Source: Galerina marginata (Eukaryota; Basidiomycota; Agaricomycetes; Agaricales; Galerinaceae). From it: 64,000 nucleotides of DNA. The notes beneath the pieces were generated by a model. It made no database searches. It worked only from the letters and a program-made list of their open reading frames with translations, and was not told the origin of the DNA. The DNA lies in the NCBI GenBank assembly GCA_023014335.1, contig JAECYW010000002.1, positions 682,001 to 746,000 on the forward strand. Direction: 5' to 3'. Of the stretch, positions 27,001 to 37,967 are shown one piece after another. Each line of letters starts with the position of its first letter. Position 1 is the stretch's first letter. The translations under genes and the position numbers were made by a program.

Positions 27001-28699
27001 TACCTCTGTAGAGAAGTACCGTATACCTATCCAGGAGTCTCTAGGAGCCTACGTTGTCCCAGGTGACCTATATCCAGTCAATTTTTACTGTTTGCTTTGC
27101 TTATCGAAGTTAGACCCACTCGGCGTCTTAAAGGAGGGGGAAATCTATTATCGCTTTTCCAGACCTCGGACGGATCCCAACACTGGAATGCTTATTCATG
27201 TTCTTGAAGGAGAAGTGGTTGTGAGTAAGATTTCAGTTCACTGGTCTTTTCTCTGACCCAACCTCGTCTGCAGGTTGGACGTTACCCAATCCTACTCCCG
27301 TCAGACATGCAAAAGGTAAGTGATTGTCTTCTCTTTTGTGTTTGATTCTTTTGATATCCAATGCTCTTTCAGGTGAGAGCCGTGGATCGACGGGAATTGG
27401 ACAGATGGCCGGATGTCATTATCGTCTCCACTCAAGGACTGCGAAGTCTTGCTAACGAACTCTCTGACGGCGGTGTGTTCCACTCGACTCAAATCGATTG
27501 AGGCTTCTGACATTTATATTTCCACTACCAGATATGGATGGAGGTAAGGAGATAACTGTGAATACTCGCATATGGTGCTGATTGGTCCTACAGATGAGCT
27601 CATCGTCATCTGGGATGCGGATATTGTTCAGTCTTTTGATTCCAAACCCCTTACCGAAGCACCACTTGACCTGATTGAAAGCAATTTCGAATCGAGCGGT
27701 AAAGTGGAGACTGTGGAGAAATTTTGTGCTCGAACAGAAACTTTACCTGCAAAAGAGACTAGCGAAGCTTTCTTGGAGCATCTTATTGCTAATCTCAACG
27801 AGTCTCAAGTCGGGTTGTATTCAATGATGCACGGAAATGCGGCAGTCGAATATGGGTACGACCACCCTCATTCTGTTCGCCTTGCATATATGTGAGTTCA
27901 TCCTCTCATCCATCTTGTTGATCTTGATCAAGCGATAATTTCAATCAGTTTTGCAACATTGCTCGACTCGAGTAAAACAGGGCACCGACTGAAGGCCGGC
28001 ATCCTTGCCTCAGACCTCAAAAAGTTCGGCAACCCCCCCGCAGAGGAAAATGACTCTTCAACCTCACAGGATGACCGCATTGTCTTGCCATCCTCGATGG
28101 ATATACTCGGCCTTTTGAAGGCGGCAGCTAGGAAGAAGGGGAAGGAGCTAATTTCAAGGCATAAAGCAAAGGAACTAACCGACTTCAACGACAATAAGGA
28201 TAAGGACCTTCTACGGCCCTACGAACAAGCTATAGACCTGGGATTACAAGCGTACAATGAGCACAAGATCAAGGCGTTCACTGATGAACTCAGTATAATC
28301 CGCAAGCATGTGGACGCAGCGTTTTCCCTCTTCCAAACCGCCAGCGGGAACTACAGATCCAAAAAGAACCAGGAAACACCATCTAAGGGCGGTAAATCCG
28401 TCCGCATGAAATCTGATCAAGAAGATCCCATGCTGGCATGTGCACAAGCATACGCCAGCCCCCTCACAGGCATCTTCCTTACCCGTGACTTGGAGCAAGT
28501 CAAGGCGTCTTATGCATACCGACTCTGTCGATCAAGCGAGTCCTTCGCTTTCACGGTTGCATTTCAGGAACTTTGCCATATCAAAGCTGTGGCTTCTGGC
28601 GATCTTGCAGCTACGCTCCGCGCGTTTGATGAAGCAAGGTCGATCTCTGGCTCTTACCTCAAGGCTCTCAAATGCTGCGACGAAGATCTACACGCTTAG
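24059..28699 (+). CDS. RNA-dependent RNA polymerase of RNA silencing (QDE-1 type)
   Basis: Sixteen exons join in frame to 1,284 residues: 24,059-24,082, 24,134-24,194, 24,244-24,432, 24,482-24,607, 24,661-24,698, 24,748-24,802, 24,853-25,465, 25,517-25,988, 26,043-26,142, 26,195-26,836, 26,889-27,220, 27,274-27,315, 27,373-27,472, 27,532-27,543, 27,594-27,891 and 27,949-28,699. The Ser-rich N-terminal part (about 1-370) looks disordered. The polymerase core follows, with the family's DbDGD catalytic signature as DMDGD at residues 932-936, within SDGDMDGDELIVIWD. Upstream core motifs include TDGCGFLNHAAL and YRFSRPRTDPNTG. Cellular RdRPs of this family copy single-stranded RNA into dsRNA for Dicer in quelling or related small-RNA pathways. 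Every intron is GT..AG and about 50 nt. No lesion was found in 4.6 kb. The smallest exon (12 nt) carries most of the catalytic motif. Early exon boundaries are less certain than the core. Confidence 0.93.
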
Positions 28700-29331
28700 G
28701 TTACATCCTCTTCTTTCTGTTTATCGTACGTTTTCTTTGGTAAGTTGTTGTTGAACATTCTACTTTTTTTTGTCAACTAACGAGGCATAATAAGGTATCT
28801 ACTTCGTATTTCTCTGTACCGTCACGCACCCTCCATCTAGTCCTTCGGCATCTTGGTTAACGTTCCAGAATTTATTCACTGTCGCATATTTTCATTCATC
28901 AATCAGCGTTTGTAACACTAGTATCCGTTTCTTTTTTTGTGTATAACTGTATATATTTTACCAGGCGTTTTTTCACGGTTCCCATTATCCCAAATTTCTT
29001 TGTGTTACCCTTGATTGCTGTATGTTCTCGTCTCGCGGTCTTTCCCCCGCAACTTTAGTGCCACTATTTTCACAAGCTTTTAGAAGCTTGACTCGCCTTT
29101 GCGTCAACGTCAACCTTTAGGCATTTGATCCTTTCTTGAATACCATCTGGGTCTTGATGCTAATTACCACAGGTTATGGTCTCAGAAACCTGAATGTCGC
29201 CTTTTTCAAACTACTAGTAGTGACCGAGAATTTCTACTGCTAGATTTGTACCAATGATGCATTGTGTTTGACGAGGGGTTTAAATAGGGCAGGGTAGTGT
29301 GGTGTATTGATTGTCCTGGCATAGTCGATGG
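28700..29331. other. Intergenic region downstream of RdRP
   Basis: AT-rich sequence, probably including the RdRP 3' UTR; no gene seen. Confidence 0.5.
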
Positions 29332-29777
29332 AGGTGACCCCAGATGCGACACTGTCAGACTGCCATCAACCGACCACACTCACACTCAAACCCCCACACT
29401 CGTTCCTGACCACACTCGGCAGCGCGGCAGCGCTGCCCTTGTGTCTATTTTAAACCTCCGCACCTATGACATAAGCAATTAGCTTAGCTGTTAGGTTAGG
29501 AGGTTCGGGGGTTTGGGTTCAGGGTTCAGGTTAGGGTTCAGGTTTGGGTTCAGGTTTGGTTCAGGTTAGGGTAGGTTAGAGGTTAGGGCAGTATATGTAT
29601 CTACGCGCGCGGGAGCGCGCTCTGTATAGTAAATTTTGGACTTAGTATTTGAGAGGTGATTGTGTTACATAAGCTAAAGGTCCTCAGTGCCGGTGTGCCG
29701 AGTGTGGTCAAATGCGAGTGTGGTCGCCTACGAGTGTGGGCGGGTCAGTGTGACAGTGTCGCATCTCGTATATCCTC
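29332..29777. mobile_element. Mutator-like MITE with 10-bp target duplication and subterminal repeats
   Basis: The direct repeat TAGTCGATGG flanks the element (29,322-29,331 and 29,778-29,787), fitting a 10-bp target site duplication. Near each end lies an inverted 21-bp repeat with one mismatch (AGATGCGACACTGTCA.. at 29,342-29,362 and its complement at 29,746-29,766). Several inverted copies of GACCACACTC lie just inside both ends. TSDs of 9-11 bp are characteristic of Mutator-like elements; the subterminal repeats fit a transposase-binding array. There is no transposase. The interior holds a GC hairpin (29,418-29,437), telomere-like G-rich repeats and a CG-rich inverted tract near 29,604-29,620. 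Superfamily assignment is inference. The element ends about 120 bp before the RIB7 start. Confidence 0.75.
29484..29590 (+). repeat. Degenerate telomere-like G-rich repeat
   Basis: A run of TTAGGG, TTTGGG and TTCAGG hexamers and close variants on one strand, inside the MITE. TTAGGG is the telomere repeat of most fungi. The tract is degenerate and short, so it is not a chromosome end. Closely spaced GGG runs could form a quadruplex. Confidence 0.7.
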
Positions 29778-29900
29778 TAGTCGATGGTCTACCTGCGATT
29801 GACTTGCGACATGTGATCGCGTTCCTGCCAGTGTGCATTGTGCAAGACTCAGATCTTGGCAGACTCTCCTTAATTACCGACCGCAAGCCTAAAGAATCGA

Positions 29901-30902
29901 ATGGATAGTAAACCTCAATTTCTGCAGGCAGTTCTTGGACGTTACGCAAACTCGCTCCCATTTTCACGTCCCCATGTTACATTAACTTTTGCCCAGTCGC
30001 TCGACGCCAAAATTGCTGGTGAAGAGGGACGGCAGCTCATCCTCAGCGGAAAAGAGAGCATGGTAATGACACATTGGTGCGCGAAACCTACTGGAAAGTC
30101 ATGAGGTGCTCCTTATCGATTCTTATTCCGTATCTTCCAAGCTAGGATGCGGACAATGCACGATGCTATTCTTATCGGTATCGGCACAGCGTTAAATGAC
30201 GATCCACAGCTCAATGGCATGTTTCCTCTTCAGATGAAGGTGATGTTGAATACTTATACTCTTTCCTACAGTGAGGCATCTACCCCAGCCAGTCTCGACG
30301 CCTTACCACCTCCCCCGACCCATTATCATTGACACCCACCTACGATTATCCCCCACATGTAAACTTCTTCGGAACTTTCAGAACGGGGTGGGCAGGCGGC
30401 CTTGGGTCCTCTCTATCTCAACTGAAACACCTCTTTTCCGTTCTGGAATAGTTTTCGATTCTCCTGAGGCGAAACTGGACAGAAAACGCGCTCTTGAAGC
30501 AGCAGGTGCAAGAATAGTCGGAATACCCCCAATAAACGACTGATTCTACCCGAATATTCATCCCCGTTGCCCTTCAGACTCTCCGAGACTTGGGAATTCA
30601 TTCAGTTGATGGTCGAAGGTGGAGCACGTATCATAGCGTCGTTCCTGGCAGAAGATACTGTTGACACTCTGATCATCACAACCGCCCCAGTATTTGTTGG
30701 GAACGCTGGCGTCGGTTATTCGTATCCCATGGTTTTCTCAGAAAGCGGTGAGATCAAAAACAAATTCAAAGAGGTTCATACAGAGTTATTTGGTAGCGAT
30801 ACTGTGGTTTCTTTGGTGTCGGAACAATTGTCGAATGCTGCCTTGACCTATGTCAGTAGTTCGCCAAGAAGTTTTGGGAAGAAACCCAATTGTATTGCCT
30901 GA
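29901..30902 (+). CDS. RIB7: 2,5-diamino-6-ribosylamino-pyrimidinone 5'-phosphate reductase (riboflavin synthesis)
   Basis: The protein belongs to the RibD C-terminal reductase family, which in fungi reduces the ribosylamino side chain early in riboflavin synthesis using NADPH. Family features seen are HVTLTFAQSLDAKIAG near the N-terminus, MRTMHDAILIGIGTALNDDPQLN, RPIIIDTHLRL, and MVEGGARIIASFL near the C-terminus. Exons 29,901-30,076 and 30,146-30,216 are followed by one starting at 30,272. The second intron (30,217-30,271) has a GC donor, the only choice that keeps NDDPQLN-VRHLP in frame. Two one-base frame breaks then follow: near 30,541 (an extra base after INDD) and near 30,605 (an extra G before LMVEGG). 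Between them the frame reads IPVALQTLRDLGIHS, which matches the family. Because the pathway is essential without external riboflavin, consensus errors are more likely than loss. Confidence 0.85.
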
Positions 30903-31186
30903 ACGTGTATATAGCAAGACAAGAAGGCAGTTCCACATCTACGTAAAAAGAGGTGTTTATGATTTGTGCAGTAAAGAATGATGTATGATTCAGAACTTGA
31001 TAGGTCAGGGAGGATGGGTAAGTGGATAATACACCACCAAATTGGAAAAGTGACAAGAAAAATAGGACATTGGGAGAATGACAAGTGTGGAGTTGTTGTA
31101 TACAAGGAACAAACAGACAAAAAGGAACTCAAAAAATCACCTAGTTAGATACAAATACATATTGGCCCACTTTTGTCATAGCCAAT
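30903..31186. other. Convergent 3' intergenic region (RIB7 / NBR1)
   Basis: RIB7 and NBR1 converge with 284 bp between their stops. The sequence is AT-rich and non-coding. Confidence 0.5.
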
Positions 31187-34100
31187 TTACTCTTCTGACG
31201 AAGAGTTGTCATCGTACAGCATAACATAATCTATAGCCGATGCATTATTGGCAGCATTTCCAGCAGCACCCGAAGCGGCGGTGGCAGCGAGCTCAGCAGT
31301 GGTCTGCGAACGGCTATCGTGCCAGAGTGCTTCGTCTTCACTGTCAGAAGGCGACGATGGCATGCTGATCAAAGAAATATCCGACCCGGCATCCGAAATG
31401 TTGTCTTCGGTTGATAAAACAGAGGTAGGAGCCGAAAGGGATCGCACAGTAGTGGAGCCAACCTGCTGGCTACGAGTCGCGGAAGACGCAGACGGCATAA
31501 TGATAGATGAGGAAGCCATAGACTCGTCCGACGAATGAGAATTTGCCTCGACCACATTGATTCTAAGGAAATTGTTGACATTAGACCACAAATAGCGCTT
31601 GGGAGCTGTATTGAACTCACTCGATCCAAAGACTACTACCGAAGACCTCGCCGTCGGATCTCAATCTCCAGTATCCGACATATCGGCCGGGTGCATCAGG
31701 TGCCTAATTGAAGGTCAATCCAGTATGGCATTCGTAAGACGAAGAAACGAACCTTCAATTCTCCAGTCCAAACATCAATCTCCGCCCCAGCAGAAACTTT
31801 ACCGAGCGCAACAGTCAAAGTGGAAGCTTTCTCCGCGGACAACGACTCCCCTGCAACGAACACCAATTCCGTCGACTCGGGCCAATCACGGTCACTATCG
31901 TTGAACAAGCGCCAGCATTTCATAAATTCTGCACCAGGTGGGAATTCTTGACCGTCGGGGACGGTAACATCCTCGACAAACGCTGCACTCAAAGGAATGC
32001 GAACTTCAGGTACTCCCTCCTTCCCTTTAACATTTTGAGGCTTGACTGGAATGAGAGAAGGGAGCTCGGTTATCAAATCCGCTAGAGAACGGCGGGGCTG
32101 GATGGGACTGGAAGAAGCCGTAGACTTGGGTGAAGGTCGATTGAGAAGAGGTTCGCCTGATACAGAAGAATTGGCCACGCTATTGGCATTACCGGTGGCT
32201 TCTACAACAGCTTTCAAGGAGGCGACCTGCTGCTCGAGTCCCTGCAACAAATGAGACATCGAGAAATCGGCAAATCCTAGGCTCATGGGCTCATCCTGTT
32301 TCTCCCCTGATTCCACTACAGATGGAGCTCCGCTAAATTCTGCGGGCTCGTTCGACGTGGCAATGGCCTCAGCTGTTCCAACCATTGGGTGGGTCGAGTC
32401 TTCCTGTATGTGCAAATATGGGTTCACAGGGAGAGTGCAATTCACGGGGCGAACAAAAGGTGGTGGTGGTGGCACAGTTGGAGTTAAAAGTTCAGAAGCA
32501 AACAGGTCGACAAGTGACCTCCTTTCATCGACGGCCTTCATTTCTTGAGATGCCGTAGGAGCAGAAAGAGCATTCAAAACGTTCGGGGATGTCGTAGGAC
32601 CCGCGAAGTCAGCTATGAGTTGCAGAAGCTCTTGTCGTTCAGCAGGGTTGGTGGTCGGCCATGTGTTGGGCGTGTGGCTGGGAACGGAAGGAAGCGAAAT
32701 TTCTGTCGCATTCATGGCTTCTGAATTGGCGTCGGGCTGCCCCTCATTGGCAGTTTGCGTTACTGGTGTGTCGGGAATAGGAATATCCGCGAAAGGGTTT
32801 CTCAGTGATGCCTTTGAAAAATTGAAAGCGGGCGACTCAGGGACGCAGTCTTGCTGGAGGACTCCATCAGATTCCCAGTCCGACGACCCGTAAAATCCTG
32901 GGATAGAGGCCCAAGACGCATGCGAAATCATTTCAGGTTTCGGGGGGATAGGCGGAGGCTCAATCGGTGATGCTGAGCGAGGGGCTGGGACATCTTGGAA
33001 AAATGAAGTCGGTCCGGAACTAGCGCGACTAATTGGCTTAGGAGTCTTGACCCGATCTTCATGCCCAGACCTAGGTGGACTTTGGCGCGGAGATGGCGAC
33101 CTTCGAAGAGCGAAAGTCATGTTCGACTCTTCAATGCGATCAGACACTACTATGGGCGCCTCATAACTGGGTACCATGGGTTGAGGAATCAGATTCCTCT
33201 GACCAACCCTGTAGACGGTAGGAATTACGCTTTCGGGCGCCTTCATCTTGAGCATTGGGTGGTTGTCAGGATGAACGGAAATTGGAAGAGACTCGCAATT
33301 TTCACACAGATCATAATCAGGACAGTCAGGATGCATGCACTGGTATATACATTAGTGTTGGTGCCAGTGCAGAGGAACTCGACGCACCTTGAACCTCAAG
33401 CCGTATATCGTCTTGGAGCAACCTATGAATCGAATAAGCTGAGATGCATTACGACGGCAAGGAAAAAGCATACCATCGCAAGTAGCATAGTGCATTTGAC
33501 GAGGTGTAACACGGAGACGCTGGACCTTGGATCAGCACCATAACAAAGAAAGCCAGACATACTCACAAGATAATCTTCTTGTTTGTGAATGCGGACAAAG
33601 GCATGTTTGGGGTGCTGTTCTCCTGTGATGCTGAGGTTGTTGCAGATAAGCGCCATGACGGTTAATAATATAAAAATCTGTACCTGAAGCAAGAACTACA
33701 AGTATCGAAATCCGGACAATTCAAGCATTTCTGTGACAAGCCTCCGGTGAATCGACTTATTACAGTAAAGGGAATATAGCTGCTCACATAGCGATCGCCC
33801 ACGATCCTTGAGTCACAGAGATCACATGTAGCCATGTGAGTTACCGGCTCCACAGGAGCTGCAGAAGCTGAGACGGTGCGAGATTCCCTAGACGTCTCTC
33901 GTTCACCATTGCCGCTAAATACGGTGTGCACAACGACTCGGCCAGGCTCAGTGATGTCAAAGAACTCGTGGAATGGGTTGTGCGCTTCAGCACATCCAGC
34001 AGACATGCAGCCTGTGCACAAGTCATAATCTGGGAAGCTAGATTAGCTTGCATCCATTGTAAGATAGTAACAAAAAAGTTACCTTGGCAGTCAAGGCATT

Positions 34101-35390
34101 TATGGCGGATGCCTTCAATATTTGAATTGCAGACATCACAAACTACGCCTCGGTGAATGACTGGTGCGGCAGGTGTCGCCGTCGAAGCCGCAGGTCGTGG
34201 ACGAGTCTCTGAAACCGGAGCCGCGGTCGTCGGAACGGGGGGATCGGGATTCAATGCGGAGGCTGGAATAAAGGGAGCGTCCGCAAATCCAGAGGAAGAA
34301 GGCATAGATCGAGGCGTCCAAGGCGCAGGAAGCCGTGGGATTGGCAATCGAGAATGGCGGTTCAGGATGGCTGTTGCAAACTTCATCTGGTGAGGACCCA
34401 TGAGGTTTAAGCAGAAACCAGGTCGTTCGTGATGATGGCAAGCATCACACTAGATTGAAATGTAAGCTCAACAGCGAGCTGATGGGTTGAAGAAGATGCT
34501 CACCACCACGACATGACAACTTTCACAGGAGTACCACATACTTAACCCAGTTCGAGATGCCACAATATTGCGAGTGCAAATAGAGCACAATGAGGGAGGA
34601 GGTGCTTCCGCCGAAACCTCTGGCTCGGGAGAATGTTGTTCATGAGTCGAAAGATCATGGTCCACGACACGGTCCAAAACTTCCTTGAACTCGGTTAACA
34701 TAGCCCGTATTTCAGCTTTGCCTTGTGAAATAGAGCAGCAGGATCCAGTCACCGTAGCAGACCCTCTATGCTGCGGCGTAGTTTGATTGGGCTGCGCATG
34801 AATGTGGTCTGTGACAGAAGTACGCAATGTCGGGGCCCTAACGTCAACATCCATTGGAACCTGAGTGGCTGTATGATTTAGGCTGAGGGAAGAGAGACGA
34901 GACATAGAGACAGTCGGGGTGTCTAGCATCAGATTGCTGTGACAGTATCGACCCAGCCGAGGACCTAAACGAAGGACCTATGAAAGAGGCATCAACATTA
35001 CAGTCTGAAATTGGAAGAACACAACTGACCATTGTCTGCAGCTGATGATAGGACATCACATACAGTAAATCTCAATAAACCATGGGGCCAAGTGCGATCT
35101 TTGAACTGTTTGATGCACTTCTGGTAGTCGTAAGCGCCGTGGACTTCTTTACCAATTAAGATGCGAGAAGGCTGGGCTGCATCTGGCGAGAAGAGGAGCT
35201 TCGACAGGTAGAAAGCACGGGGAATAGAAAATACACGATTAAGCTGGAAGACTGTGAGTCGTCATCCCGACGCCGCAACTGATATGAGACTCACCTGGTC
35301 GCAGATTTCGTCGTACGCTGGGAAAGTATTAGTCTCCGAGAACGTATACTTTCGAATCTGGCCGCAATAAGTAAATTTAATAGTGAACAT
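31187..35390 (-). CDS. NBR1: Nbr1-type selective autophagy receptor (PB1, four ZZ fingers, FW domain)
   Basis: Twelve exons join in frame to 1,207 residues (from 35,390 down: 35,295-35,390, 35,030-35,243, 34,504-34,964, 34,083-34,449, 33,788-34,029, 33,684-33,730, 33,567-33,630, 33,474-33,525, 33,388-33,422, 31,753-33,339, 31,621-31,703, 31,187-31,562). An N-terminal PB1 domain (about 1-100, MFTIKFTYCGQIRKYTF) is followed by four ZZ zinc fingers, starting near 225 (CSIC..CESC), 355 (CDVC..CLDC), 445 (CDLC..CLNC) and 510 (CDGC..CENC). A long Pro/Ser-rich linker leads to the four-tryptophan FW domain (about 975-1,085, CWRLFNDSDRDW and GYWRLRSDGEVFG). The C-terminus has IDYVMLYDDNSSSEE, where YVML fits an Atg8-interacting motif with acidic flank. 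Nbr1 proteins deliver cargo to autophagosomes or, in fission yeast, to ESCRT vesicles. No lesion seen. Confidence 0.93.
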
Positions 35391-36022
35391 TGGTGAAGGA
35401 AAGTGGCGTTGTCGAGCGGAAATGTGGAGGAGGAAGAGGTTAAGTAGAAAGGCGGTGACTGTGGCCCCGCAGCATTAATGACTCTCCATTTCAAGCACCG
35501 CCGTCACGTCACATTGCCGCCCGGTCCGTATCCAGAAACGCGTAAGCGCTGAGCAAGACCTCGGTTACAAAGATCACTTGTTCACTCGAACATTCTACCT
35601 GGTGCATATCCGCCCTGATATCCTGTCATCAGGAGTCTACGTATACGTCTCTAGAACTTTCTTTAGTATTTTCTCCGATCGAAATTTACATTAGCTCAAA
35701 ATGCACCTTCAAAATGCACCGCCAAATACCTGTACCAGGCTATTGAGGTGTGCCCAACTGGAGATAAAGAAGCTGAGTACAGCTAAGCCGTCCTGCCACG
35801 AAAATCACCGAAGATCTTCCACTCAAAGGCCATCACAGTAATGTGTCCAGGGTAAGTATATCGATGAACTCGTAGAAATCTCTTTTGCCAAGAAAGAAAA
35901 GAAAGGTTCGGTTAACTCATAATGATATTCAACTTAGACGTCTCGTCGAAAAGCAATATTGGATCAATATGATGAAACATTCTTTTTGGAATACACAATG
36001 ACTCGTCCGATCTATAATGAAA
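35391..36022. other. Intergenic, NBR1 upstream region
   Basis: No coding features seen. It includes the NBR1 promoter and the 3' side of the O-methyltransferase locus. Confidence 0.45.
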
Positions 36023-37967
36023 TCAAGCTGGCACGACTTCCGTGATCGACGCCCAACCCCTGGCCAGTGGTATCACGGTAAGTATCTGAACAAACGACTT
36101 AGACACGCAATAACGAACCTGGTCGCGTGAACCTTCTTGATCTTCATACCGCCAAGCTCGACCATCTCTTGGAGTTGGGGAAGAGTTCGTTCGAAGGCTA
36201 TAAGAATTATGTGTAATTAATGCAGTCATCTCAATTAAGAAACAGTGCTTACAGTTGCAAAGAGCAGTCAAAGCGACATTGATTTGGTGCTGAATTCGGC
36301 TCGCTTCGCCAAAGTCGACCGGAATAAATTGGGGTGGTGGGACAGGTTGGTACACATTTTTGTTCAAGGTCAGTAGAGATTTGACAAGATCTTGACCCTC
36401 CTTTGACACCTACGGCGGATTGAATGACGGTGTCAATGACCAAGAGGCAACTCTGAAAGTCGAAGATGGATGAGCTCCGCGACAATTGCAAGAAAGAAGG
36501 ATGACCGGTACATCTTCGTTCAAAACATCTCGAATACTGTTTGATCATTTGGGCGCCTGCAGAAAATATCGTCAGCGCACGGCATAACCGGTTAAATGGT
36601 TCTGATTCTCGTGCCTTTTTCAGTGCTCCAGTCGTGAAGGACTACAAACATTATGGGGTAATTAAAATTTCCACACCTGTCATAAACTCCTCGAAAAAAA
36701 ATACCTCGTTGCATGACGAACACGTATTTCCCTTTACGCAGCTGAGGCTTGAAGAAATCTTGTGCCTCGAATTCGACAGCGACCAGTAAGCCCTTTTGAA
36801 GGCAATGAAAGATTCAGCCGCTTCTCTCGTCTCCGGAAGGTCTTGGACAATGAATTTCTTGATGTCAGGGTACCTATCATTTCGTAAATTAAGCAATAAC
36901 GTAGAAGAACATACGAGAGTTACTTACTTCAGCAGCAAGGGAGCAGCAAAGTGTGCCTTGGCCTCCTCCGACATCAACAATCCCATCTTTGCCTTGTGCA
37001 ATGGCATTCCAGGGGAAATCAGCAGCGACTCCGGGATCAGATGTAGGTCCGACAGCGCCCATTCTGAGATAACAATCAAACTCAATCATCGTGAACAAAA
37101 GGACAGAAACACTCACGCCAGACCGAACTCTACAGCTTCTTGAGGATCTTTGGTGAGCCATCCATCTGCACCAAAGTAGCTGACGTCGGTTTTGTAGGCC
37201 AGTTGGAAGGCGGTGTGAAGAGGATCCGTATTTTTGCGGAATTCCGCATCAGGATGGTTGACCATCTCCGAGAAACTCGCCGAGACTTTGTTAAAGAGGT
37301 CGTTCCTTTTTAGGATCAGCAACAGGAGGGGCACGACTTTAATTTCGCACTTACATATAAGTCGCAAGATGGAATCCAGGCTGATCTTTCTTGATAAGAT
37401 TGCTCAGTCGATTGTTGGCGAAATATCCTTGCTTAGTTTCGCGGAACCATCCCTGGGTAATCAACAGTCGCAAGACGCGCTCTGCACGACAAAGTCAGCA
37501 ACTTGTGTAGAAACAGAAGATAAACACAGACCCAACTTCAATTCGTCAACTCCTGTTTTCTCGGCGATCTCTTTCATGCTGAGACCATCTTCCGAGTCAC
37601 CAAGAATGGAAGCCAATCCTATCTCTGCAGTCAGACGAACGCCGGCGACTTCAAGAACCATCCATGTGTTGGCAGCGAGAGCGTCGTATGGCGATTGAAC
37701 CAACGATTTGATTAGGCCCTGAATATTTAGAATGAGAAGATGGCCACAAGAATGAAACTAATTTGATAGACTTACAAGACTTGCTAAGGCGACCCGACGC
37801 GCCTCGTGCATTGCCGGTGTGGGCAAATATGCGATATCATCGATGGGATGAGGCTTGGAAGTATTGAGAGACGGTTCTGGGAGATTTTGGGACGCGATTT
37901 CTGCTTTGAAGGCATCAATTGCGGCGTTGAGAGTTTTTTGCAGGCTAGTCAATTCAGAGACAGACAT
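36023..37967 (-). pseudogene. SAM-dependent O-methyltransferase, probably a pseudogene
   Basis: Read from 37,967 downwards this is a fungal class-II O-methyltransferase. An N-terminal dimerisation region (37,776-37,967, then 37,532-37,718 with AGVRLTAEIGLASILGD, 37,355-37,481, and 37,117-37,305) precedes the SAM-binding glycine motif DGIVDVGGGQGTL and FIVQDLPETREAAES. Further on are EAQDFFKPQLRKGKYVF and VLHDWST, which contains the catalytic-type HDW. The C-terminal part has QERTLP-like AFERTLPQLQEMVELGG and ends WASITEVVPA. At least two frame breaks are clear: near 36,935 (LAA to KYPDIKK cannot be joined in frame) and near 36,805 (AAAA run before GLLVAVEF). Between about 36,410 and 36,640 I could not follow the expected sequence. 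Natural substrates of such enzymes are small phenolics or metabolites. Decay is my preferred reading, but homopolymer errors explain part of it. Confidence 0.6.

Noticed and set aside
29484..29590. A chromosome end or true telomere
   Set aside because: The repeat is short and degenerate, lies inside a transposable element and has genes on both sides.
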